Source: Acidobacteriota bacterium
GTDB taxonomy: Bacteria; Acidobacteriota; Terriglobia; Bryobacterales; JACQDG01
Assembly: GCA_016201185.1 (NCBI GenBank)
Contig: JACQDG010000408.1
Location: 1 to 7,440 of the forward strand
Length of the DNA: 7,440 nucleotides
Reading direction: 5' to 3'
Shown: positions 1 through 5,807 of the stretch, piece by piece
Layout: each line of letters begins with the position of its first letter
Position numbering within the stretch: position 1 is the stretch's first letter
Program-made: the position numbers and the translations under genes
Notes under the pieces: model-generated
What the model saw: the letters and a program-made list of their open reading frames with translations, nothing else
What the model was told of the DNA's origin: nothing
The model's database searches: none

Positions 1-1636
1 CCACCAGGTACCGGGGCTCCACCACCCGGCCGTCCTTGGGGTGGGTCATCTCATTGTCCTCGCGCTTCTCGTAAACGATCTCTTCATCGCTGTCGAAGCC
101 CGGCTTGAGCCCCACGGCGGCGAAGAAGGCCGCCAACTGGTAATAGTTATTTTGGGTCCACTGCTCGAAGGGGTGATCGTGGCACTGCGCGCATACCATG
201 CGGACCCCCAGGAACAACTGGGTGGTCTTCTCCATGGTCGGCTTGGGCTCGCGCGTCGCCCGGAAAAAGTTGGCCGCCGGGTTCTCATAGGTGCTGCCGC
301 TGGCCGTGAGCAGCTCCCGCACCATCTTGTCGTAAGGCTTGTTCGCGGAGACGGATTTGCGGATCCATTCCCGGAAGCCCCACATGCCTTTGTCGCCCAG
401 CAGCTTGCGGTTGCTCTGGAGCAGGTCGCCCCACTTCAGCGCCCAGTGGTCCACAAATTCCGGCCGCCCCATCAGCCGGTCGATCATGCAGGCGCGCTTG
501 GCGCGGGAATCCATAGAATTGGAGAGAAAAGCGCGGACTTCCTCAGGCCTGGAGGGAAGGCCGGTCAGGTCGAGGGAAACGCGGCGCAAAAACTCGGCGT
601 CGCCCACCGGCGGCGAAGGCTGGATCTTCAGCCGCTTCAGCTTCTCATCGATGTACCGGTCGATGTAGTTGTATTGCGGCAGCGCGGTCCAAACGAAACC
701 CGGGCGCGGATCGAGAACCGTGATCGGGACGGTCACGAATTTTCCTTCATAGCGGACCAGAAGGGCCGCTTCGCCTTTGCGCTGGCCGCTCACCACGGCA
801 TCGGCGCTGATATCGGCTACCGTTGGCGTATTGCTGCCAAAAATTGCTTCCCGGGTAACGTCCCGCACCGAGCCGTCGGGATAATGCGCCAGCGCCAGGA
901 CCTGCTGTTTCCGGCCGGGCCCTGCCATGAAAATATCGCTCGGCAAAACCTCAAGCGCCTTTACCTTATCCTTGGCGGGATCGCCGAACGGCACGCCGGC
1001 GGAGATCCAGCCGAGCAGCGTCTGGTAGTAGCGCGAGCCCAGCTCGACTCGCAGGCCGCCGCCGTGAGCCACTTGCTGCGTGGGCTTGGCCAGCATCAGG
1101 CTGCGCGCCGGATCAGAGCGATTGAACCGCCGCCCCGACATGTCGTAGACCAGGGCCCTGTAATCGAAATCCGGGTCGTATCCGCGCAGGGAAAGCTTGA
1201 GTCCGTTTTTGCCTTTGGCCGCGCCGTGGCAGATCCCGGAAGTACAGCCCACTTTGTTGACGACCGGCATGACGTCGCGCAGGAAGCTCGTCGCGGGGGG
1301 CTTGCTGAGGCCGCTGACTGTTACCGGCAGCTCGGCCGTCTGTCCCCCGGCGGAAATCGCAAGCTTGGTTTCGCCTTCTTTGGCCGGGTAGAGATAGCCG
1401 TCCTTTTCAATGCGCACGATATCGCCCGCCGGCTGCAACTGGGCGGCAGAGGTCAAGTCCACCCGCTCGCCATTCTGTGTGATCCCCGTCACCAGAACCC
1501 GTCGCCCCTCGCCGGGAGCCGAGAGATCGAGTTTCGCAGGCTGCACCTCGAGCTTCACCAGCCGCCCGGCGGTTTGACCCGCAGCCGCTGATGAAAGGAC
1601 GGCAACCATCGTCCATGTCGCAAAGAAGTTACGCAT
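1..1636 (-). CDS. Exported Big-domain / cytochrome c / DUF1549 protein (C-terminus beyond window)
   Basis: The minus strand is open from an ATG at 1636 to the left edge: 545 codons and no stop, so the gene is partial. Residues 1-20 are a Sec-type signal peptide (MRNFFATWTMVAVLSSAAAG). Residues about 27-108 and 228-308 look like bacterial Ig-like (Big_2) domains. Between them is a planctomycete-type cytochrome domain with a CX4CH haem motif (C131, C136, H137) followed by the family-typical GKNGLKLSLRGYDP. Residues about 322-545 match DUF1549 (PSCyt2), including FLRRVSLDLTGLP and CAQCHDHPF, a CXXCH haem site at 482-486. In this family DUF1553 normally follows, and that part would lie left of base 1. 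The start is 5 nt after the stop of the PPC-domain gene, and an AGG 8 nt upstream overlaps that stop, so the two are probably co-transcribed. The protein is probably periplasmic or surface-bound with two c-haems. Its substrate is unknown. Confidence 0.93.
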   Translation of the reverse strand, partial: MRNFFATWTMVAVLSSAAAGQTAGRLVKLEVQPAKLDLSAPGEGRRVLVTGITQNGERVDLTSAAQLQPAGDIVRIEKDGYLYPAKEGETKLAISAGGQTAELPVTVSGLSKPPATSFLRDVMPVVNKVGCTSGICHGAAKGKNGLKLSLRGYDPDFDYRALVYDMSGRRFNRSDPARSLMLAKPTQQVAHGGGLRVELGSRYYQTLLGWISAGVPFGDPAKDKVKALEVLPSDIFMAGPGRKQQVLALAHYPDGSVRDVTREAIFGSNTPTVADISADAVVSGQRKGEAALLVRYEGKFVTVPITVLDPRPGFVWTALPQYNYIDRYIDEKLKRLKIQPSPPVGDAEFLRRVSLDLTGLPSRPEEVRAFLSNSMDSRAKRACMIDRLMGRPEFVDHWALKWGDLLQSNRKLLGDKGMWGFREWIRKSVSANKPYDKMVRELLTASGSTYENPAANFFRATREPKPTMEKTTQLFLGVRMVCAQCHDHPFEQWTQNNYYQLAAFFAAVGLKPGFDSDEEIVYEKREDNEMTHPKDGRVVEPRYLV

Positions 1637-1641
1637 TCCTT

Positions 1642-4044
1642 TTACCTCGCAGTAACAATCAATCGCGCCTCGACTGGGGGAATGGTGTAAGGCACGTTTT
1701 CCTTGTTGCGCCCGGCCAGCGTCGAAGAGGAACCGAGCTCAATGGTGTACTCTCCGGCAGGGGCCGCCACCGTGGCCTCGCACTTCAGCGTGAATTCTTC
1801 GGCTCCCCCCGGGACTTCGGCCGTGGAGCAGGAAACATTGGCCGGGAGATTGTCGGCCTTTACCGTGATCGGAGCGTTAAAGTCCTGCTCCCGACGCAGC
1901 CGGCCCGCGATCTCAGTCTTGCCGCCCGGCGCCAGCGTGGCGGCCTTCCCCGGCGCTTCCATCTTGTAACCCTGCACCACCTCGAAAGTGACGGCCGGTG
2001 CGGCAATGGTTTCCTCCTGTCCGTCGACGTTGATGGTAGCCTCCGCCAGCAAATCAAACTTCATCGGCGGCGTCCCCACAGTCGTCACCATCACCATCTC
2101 GCCGCTTTCGTCATATTCCTTCGTTTTGCCGCTCAGCACCCGCAGATTGCCCACGTTGGGAACATTGCGGTCAACGACCCTCTTGGGCGGCCGAATCTCC
2201 GGTCGGCGAGGCACGAACTTCCACCCCACTTCCGTTTCCATACCATGGATCAGCTTCACGTATCGTGGCGTGAGGATCTCCAGCGCCGCTGGCCGCTCCT
2301 TCGCCACCATTGCCGGCAGCTCCAGCCCCAGCCAGGACGCGGTAAACGGTTTTTGCTTTTCGCCGCGAACAATCGTGATCATTCCCGGCCCCTGCGCCCG
2401 GCGGCGGCTCGCCTCGCCGTTTTCTGCGACCGCTTCCCCCCACACGGTCAGATCGAGCAGCCTTGGCTTGGCGCCCGGCTTCGGGGTAATCGTCAGGACG
2501 CCCTGCCGGGAAGCGCGGATCGTGTTCTGGGCGCTGACTTCTTGCGGGATGTGCCCGCCCTCGACGACCAGATCGTCAGGTAAGTTGGGAATGCTGAGCT
2601 GGATCGGGCCGTTGTATCCCCGGCGCTCAGCCACTGCTATGACCTGCGCGCTTCCTTTGAGCGGGATGTTGACGTAGGGCGTGGCCAGGGTGAGCGTGAA
2701 ATCCGGCGGCTGCTTCTTGGCCACCAGGCGATAAGCGTAGCCCGGGCCGCCGCGCTGCGCCAGGTCCTCGACGGCCACAGTCACCTCGTCGGTTTCCGCT
2801 GGAACCTTAAAGGCCACGCTGGCATCCACGCCTGCCTCGGCCGCCGATACCAGGAAGGCGGAGTTCGGGTCCAGCCCCGTGTCGGCCGAGGAGGCCAGCT
2901 TCTTGCCTTTCGAGCCGTAAATCGTGACCACGCCCGTGAGGCGCGATGTCCCCAACGCGCCGCTCTGCAATTCCACCAGCCATTCCTCGGCGAGCGCTAC
3001 CGACAGCCGGTAGCGGTCGACTTCGTCGCGCTGCGAGATGCGGCCGTTCATTGCTGTTGAAGGCGGGAGCTGGTGGATGCCTTCGCTGACCGGTTTCACG
3101 GTTTCGGGCAAGTCGCCAACCACAAACGGGAAGGGCAGGCTGCCCGGCGGTCCCGGGACTGAAAGCGTAGTGAAGCTGGCATCCTTATCCACGTGGCTCA
3201 AGTCGGCCCGCACTTTTACCGGCCGTGGCAGGTTACCGCCGAACATCTCCACTTCGTGCTGCTCGCCGCGCTTCCAGCCGAGTGGAAACATCCCGTCCGC
3301 AAAGGCGAAAGATCCCACTTTCAGCCGGTAAAAGTTCTGCGCCTGGGAGCTGAACTTCGAGTCGTGTACCACCACGTAGTAGTCCCCGTCCTTGGGGAAA
3401 GCGACCTCGACCCGGGCATCCACGCCCAGACCGGGCGCATCGTCATTGCGCGCCAGTTCTTTGCCTGCCGCATCGAGCACGCGCACCACCGGGTCGATGC
3501 CCGAGCCCGCCCGCCGCGCTTCCACTTCGAATACCAGCCGCTGGCCTGCTTTGGCCTGGAAGCGGTAGAAGTCCTGGTCTGGGCCGCGCAGCGTGGCGTT
3601 GACGGTTGCCGGAACCGGAATCGGCTGAGCTTTGTCGGGCGAGTCATTGGAGTATTCCTGCATCTGCGTCGTGGATTCTTCCTCGACGACCTCCGGAAAA
3701 GCGCCCACGCTGAATAGAAGAATGTTCGACAGCCCTTCGGTCGTGTACACACGAATGGGATACAGACCGACGGCGGCTTGCGGGCTCAGCTCGACCAGGA
3801 AGGAAAGCTCGGCGTCCGGGTCCCGAGTCTCTTTGGTGGCCAGCACGGTGAAAGTCGCCGGCAGGGGAGAAATAACGGTCGCTCCCTCGGCCAGTCCTCT
3901 GCCGATCAGGGTTAGTGTGAAGGCCTTTCCGGTTTGCGCGCCTCGCGGCTCGAGCTCGCGCAAAACGGGGCTGGCGGCAATAAGGGCGCAGGGGGCCAGA
4001 AGAACCAGGGCCACCGAAGCCAGAAGCCACAGCCGCCGTCTCAT
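1642..4044 (-). CDS. Exported PPC-domain and Ig-like beta-sandwich protein, 800 aa
   Basis: Residues 1-24 are a signal peptide (basic RRR, hydrophobic core, cleavage probably after ALIAA). Residues about 27-113 resemble an IPT/TIG Ig-like fold. Residues about 132-244 are a good pre-peptidase C-terminal (PPC) domain, with SNDSPDKAQPI, DQDFYRFQAKAGQRLVFEV, DPVVRVLDAAGKEL and DGDYYVVVHD in the usual order. A second, more diverged PPC-like unit covers about 330-443 (DEVDRYRLSVA to GGPGYAYRLV). Residues 445-800 are rich in beta strands and Ig-like; I recognise no catalytic motif. PPC domains are usually non-catalytic adhesion or carbohydrate-associated modules on secreted proteins, so a scaffold or binding role at the cell surface is inferred. 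The ATG overlaps the WD40 stop as ATGA, with AAGGGG just upstream, which supports this start and translational coupling. Homologues sit beside DUF1549/DUF1553 genes in Acidobacteriota and Planctomycetota. Confidence 0.9.
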   Translation of the reverse strand: MRRRLWLLASVALVLLAPCALIAASPVLRELEPRGAQTGKAFTLTLIGRGLAEGATVISPLPATFTVLATKETRDPDAELSFLVELSPQAAVGLYPIRVYTTEGLSNILLFSVGAFPEVVEEESTTQMQEYSNDSPDKAQPIPVPATVNATLRGPDQDFYRFQAKAGQRLVFEVEARRAGSGIDPVVRVLDAAGKELARNDDAPGLGVDARVEVAFPKDGDYYVVVHDSKFSSQAQNFYRLKVGSFAFADGMFPLGWKRGEQHEVEMFGGNLPRPVKVRADLSHVDKDASFTTLSVPGPPGSLPFPFVVGDLPETVKPVSEGIHQLPPSTAMNGRISQRDEVDRYRLSVALAEEWLVELQSGALGTSRLTGVVTIYGSKGKKLASSADTGLDPNSAFLVSAAEAGVDASVAFKVPAETDEVTVAVEDLAQRGGPGYAYRLVAKKQPPDFTLTLATPYVNIPLKGSAQVIAVAERRGYNGPIQLSIPNLPDDLVVEGGHIPQEVSAQNTIRASRQGVLTITPKPGAKPRLLDLTVWGEAVAENGEASRRRAQGPGMITIVRGEKQKPFTASWLGLELPAMVAKERPAALEILTPRYVKLIHGMETEVGWKFVPRRPEIRPPKRVVDRNVPNVGNLRVLSGKTKEYDESGEMVMVTTVGTPPMKFDLLAEATINVDGQEETIAAPAVTFEVVQGYKMEAPGKAATLAPGGKTEIAGRLRREQDFNAPITVKADNLPANVSCSTAEVPGGAEEFTLKCEATVAAPAGEYTIELGSSSTLAGRNKENVPYTIPPVEARLIVTAR

Positions 4045-4751
4045 GGCGTCCCCTTCTGCGTGATCAGGTTCTTTTCGAGCGGTACGGCGACGAACTCCCG
4101 CACCAGCTTGCCGGACTTGACCTCGTAGATCCGCACGCTTCCGTCAAAGCCGCCCGTGGCCAGTTGCTCCCCGTCGGGTCGGAAGGCCAGGGCGTAAATC
4201 CCGCCCTCGTGACCCTTGCAGACGGCTACCAGAGCTCCTGTCTCCGTATTGTAGATGGGTACTTCGCCCGCCTCGCCGGCGGCGGCCGCATTGCTCCCGT
4301 CCGGGCTAAAGGCCAGCGAAAAGATGCCGCCGGACTGCTTGTCGAATTTTCGAATCAGGGTGGAATCGTCAGCGATTTTCATGGCCCGTGCCCGGTCCAT
4401 GGTGTAGAGATAAGGCACGCGGTCCTCGCCGCCGATCAGCACCACGTCGCGCCGGGGATGCCGTGCTATCGCCGCGAGTTGGCCCCGCAGCAGGTTGACG
4501 TTTTCGACAAAAGCGCCGGTCGCAGCGTCGGTGAGCTTGGCGGCCCGGTCCCGGCCCACCGAAACCAATCTTTTCCCGTCCACGCCGAAAACTGTCCCCA
4601 GCACCCAGTTCTCGTGGTTGCCAATCTTCAGCAGTTCCTTGCCCGTGGCCGTTTCAAGCACTCGGACGGTGTTGTCGGCGCCACCCACTGCCGCTCTTGA
4701 GCCGTCCGGTGAAAGCGACAGGCCGAAAACCGTGTCGCTCGTGAGCGTCAC
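4041..4751 (-). CDS. WD40 repeat protein, five blades, no signal peptide (likely N-terminally truncated)
   Basis: The 236 residues hold about five WD40-type blades: roughly 7-42, 45-85, 90-135, 141-178 and 181-220. Typical turns are FSPDGS, FRPDGEQLATGGFDGSVRIY and ADNTVRVLETATGKEL. WD40 propellers usually have seven blades and serve as protein-binding platforms, so this one is short. The start taken is GTG at 4751, in a GTGA overlap with the cytochrome stop and with GGAG 6 nt upstream. The reading frame stays open upstream and still looks like WD40 sequence (ATGEGARKLERSVTLTSDT), so the GTG lies inside a blade and not at a natural N-terminus. There is no signal peptide, although both flanking gene products are exported. 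In related operons, as I recall them, this region is the C-terminal part of a cytochrome-WD40 fusion. The ORF may be a coupled second cistron or the 3' piece of a frameshifted gene. Confidence 0.82.
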   Translation of the reverse strand: MTLTSDTVFGLSLSPDGSRAAVGGADNTVRVLETATGKELLKIGNHENWVLGTVFGVDGKRLVSVGRDRAAKLTDAATGAFVENVNLLRGQLAAIARHPRRDVVLIGGEDRVPYLYTMDRARAMKIADDSTLIRKFDKQSGGIFSLAFSPDGSNAAAAGEAGEVPIYNTETGALVAVCKGHEGGIYALAFRPDGEQLATGGFDGSVRIYEVKSGKLVREFVAVPLEKNLITQKGTP

Positions 4752-5224
4752 CGAGCGCTCCAGTTTGCGGGCCCCCTCACCGGTGGCAAATGGTAAACGG
4801 GCGGCTTGTCTGTTGCTACTGTCTCCCGGGCTTCGGCCGGCGTATCGTCTGACCCGTCGGCGGAGATCCAGCGGCTGAATAAATCGATCTGCTCGGGCGC
4901 GAGCGGGGGAAGGCCGAAAGGCATGCGCGGCGTCCGCTCGCCCTTTATGTAAGACAGGACCAAGCTCTTCTCCGGGGCGCCGGGCTCAAAGGCGGAACCC
5001 CCGTTGCCTCCGGCCTTAAAACCTTCGTAACGGGTCAGGTCGAGCCCGCCCTGCTTGACGGCCGGCTGGTGGCAGCCTTGGCACTGGCGCTGTATGATCG
5101 GCCGGATGTCCCGGAAGTAGCTGACCGCTCCGTTAGCCTTGTTTGCCCCTGAATCCTGACCAAACGCGGCCCCGGCGCCCCCCAGGCCAAGCAAAACCAG
5201 AAGAGAACAGCCGCTGATTTTCAT
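4748..5224 (-). CDS. Secreted mono-haem c-type cytochrome domain protein (planctomycete type)
   Basis: This is a 158-residue protein from the ATG at 5224, chosen over an in-frame ATG at 5272 because GGAG sits 7 nt upstream and the chain then begins with a clean signal peptide (MKISGCSLLVLLGLGGAGAA, cleavage near AFG-QD). The 5272 ATG would also lie across the predicted -10 box. Residues 36-125 form the cytochrome domain: SYFRDIRPIIQRQCQGCHQP with CXXCH at 48-52, then GGLDLTRYEGFKAGG, and PRMPFG supplying a likely axial Met at 101. The haem is attached in the periplasm, and the role is presumably electron transfer within the operon's complex. The last residues change abruptly: VYHLPPV is the usual linker into a WD40 domain, but here RGPANWSAR and a TGA follow. 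This is the first gene of the operon. The C-terminus looks like a frameshift product. Confidence 0.88.
   Translation of the reverse strand: MKISGCSLLVLLGLGGAGAAFGQDSGANKANGAVSYFRDIRPIIQRQCQGCHQPAVKQGGLDLTRYEGFKAGGNGGSAFEPGAPEKSLVLSYIKGERTPRMPFGLPPLAPEQIDLFSRWISADGSDDTPAEARETVATDKPPVYHLPPVRGPANWSAR
4758..4761 (-). promoter_or_regulatory. Possible internal ribosome binding site for the WD40 ORF
   Basis: GGAG lies 6 nt before the GTG at 4751, inside the end of the cytochrome ORF. Together with the GTGA overlap it would allow re-initiation by ribosomes finishing the cytochrome. The match is only four bases, so it may be chance. Confidence 0.4.
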
Positions 5225-5231
5225 TACTGCG

Positions 5232-5235
5232 CTCC
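5232..5235 (-). promoter_or_regulatory. Ribosome binding site deciding the cytochrome start
   Basis: GGAG on the minus strand lies 7 nt before the ATG at 5224. The alternative in-frame ATG at 5272 lies within the predicted promoter and would put 16 mostly non-signal residues before the signal peptide. Confidence 0.65.
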
Positions 5236-5263
5236 ACCCCGTGCCCATCATAAAACCAGTGAG

Positions 5264-5294
5264 ATTATACACCTTTGGGGGTCTGTAAAGTCGA
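5264..5294 (-). promoter_or_regulatory. Probable sigma-70-type promoter of the cytochrome/PPC/DUF1549 operon
   Basis: On the minus strand a perfect TATAAT covers 5269-5264. A weak -35, TCGACT, covers 5294-5289 with a long 19-nt spacer; TTTACA at 5289-5284 would leave only 14 nt. Transcription would begin near 5257 and give a leader of about 33 nt before the ATG at 5224. The -10 is strong and the -35 poor, so an activator may be needed. Confidence 0.55.
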
Positions 5295-5348
5295 GATTGC
5301 CTCTGAGGCTGCCGGCAGATTTCCCGAAAATTTTTCTAGCCAGACCCA

Positions 5349-5376
5349 TTGACTTATATTATAGAAATAGTACAAT
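5349..5376 (+). promoter_or_regulatory. Strong sigma-70-type promoter of the GntR-slipin operon
   Basis: TTGACT (5349-5354) and TACAAT (5371-5376) each match the consensus at five of six positions and are separated by 16 nt. An A/T tract, GAAAATTTTTC at 5326-5336, lies where an UP element would be expected (about -57 to -47). The start site would fall near 5383, only about 7 nt before the ATG at 5390, so the transcript would be almost leaderless. No strong Shine-Dalgarno sequence is present. Confidence 0.72.
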
Positions 5377-5386
5377 AGAATTCTAG
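5361..5386 (+). promoter_or_regulatory. Candidate operator: repeated ATAGAA half-sites over the GntR promoter
   Basis: ATAGAA occurs at 5361-5366 and 5375-5380, and its near inverse TTCTAG at 5381-5386. Positions 5376-5385 form the perfect 10-bp palindrome TAGAATTCTA, which covers the end of the -10 box and the likely start site. The first half-site lies in the spacer. A repressor bound here would block the polymerase. Autorepression by the adjacent YtrA-type regulator is the natural reading, but this is inference; the region is A/T-rich and short palindromes can arise by chance. Confidence 0.4.
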
Positions 5387-5389
5387 AGA

Positions 5390-5803
5390 ATGAACGCCCA
5401 GCCCCAAACCGCCGCCCCCTTCCAGTTCCGGCTGGACCTGCGCAGTGGCGTGCCCGTCTACCGCCAAATCATTGACCAGGTCCTTCTGGCGATTGCTTCC
5501 GGCACTCTGGGCGGCGGCGACCAATTACCCACGGTTCGCCAAGTGGCCGTGGACTTGTCGATTAATCCCAACACCGTGGTGAGGGCCTACCGGGAATTGG
5601 AGATTCGGGGCATTTTGACCACCCAGCAAGGCACGGGCACCTTCATTACCCCGCAGAACGTGAAACGTGACGTGGTGGAACGGGAGCGCCAGCTCGCCCA
5701 ACTGGTAGGCGAATTTGTCGCCCGGGCAGGGGCTGTCGGATTCACGTTGCGGGAACTGCTGGACCGCCTGCGGGAATTTGCGGCCGAGCAGGAGAGGAGA
5801 TGA
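5390..5803 (+). CDS. GntR-family transcriptional regulator, YtrA subfamily
   Basis: This is a 137-residue protein. Residues about 15-88 are a GntR winged helix-turn-helix: VPVYRQIIDQVLLAIASGTL, then DQLPTVRQVAVDLSINPNTVVRAYRELE, with the wing GILTTQQGTGTFI. The remaining 49 residues are a short helical tail (VERERQLAQLVGEFV to LRELLDRLREF). That fits the small dimerisation tail of the YtrA subfamily (about 120-130 aa) and not the large effector domains of the FadR, HutC or MocR groups. YtrA proteins typically repress their own operon, usually one encoding an ABC transporter or membrane proteins. Here the following gene is a slipin, 4 nt after the stop, so the pair is almost certainly co-transcribed. 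The promoter carries candidate half-sites overlapping the -10 and start. The effector is unknown. Confidence 0.93.
   Translation: MNAQPQTAAPFQFRLDLRSGVPVYRQIIDQVLLAIASGTLGGGDQLPTVRQVAVDLSINPNTVVRAYRELEIRGILTTQQGTGTFITPQNVKRDVVERERQLAQLVGEFVARAGAVGFTLRELLDRLREFAAEQERR
5795..5799 (+). promoter_or_regulatory. Ribosome binding site deciding the slipin start
   Basis: AGGAG, within the last codons of the GntR gene, lies 8 nt before the ATG at 5808. It argues against the longer in-frame reading from 5715, whose extra N-terminal residues are only an out-of-frame reading of the GntR gene. Confidence 0.75.
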
Positions 5804-5807
5804 CGCC

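Noticed and set aside
41..1591. 516-codon plus-strand ORF
   Set aside because: It is antisense to the DUF1549 gene, whose frame shows clear family motifs; the plus translation is Arg/Gly/Ala/His-rich with no recognisable domain.
1591..2583. 330-codon plus-strand ORF
   Set aside because: It lies wholly opposite the PPC-domain gene and the start of the DUF1549 gene, and its translation resembles no family; typical shadow in GC-rich DNA.
3193..3717. 174-codon plus-strand ORF
   Set aside because: It is antisense to the PPC domain region, with no ribosome site and no domain.
3973..4044. Lipobox in the PPC protein signal peptide
   Set aside because: The sequence LAPC has Pro before Cys, which does not fit the lipobox rule (Gly, Ala or Ser), so ordinary signal peptidase I cleavage is more likely.
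4164..4700. 178-codon plus-strand ORF
   Set aside because: Antisense to the WD40 repeats; no supporting signal.
5225..5272. Cytochrome start at the ATG at 5272
   Set aside because: It would precede the predicted transcription start and adds residues before a clean signal peptide; the ATG at 5224 has GGAG at the right distance.
5715..5807. N-terminal extension of the slipin
   Set aside because: These codons are the GntR coding sequence in another frame, and the AGGAG before 5808 marks the real start.
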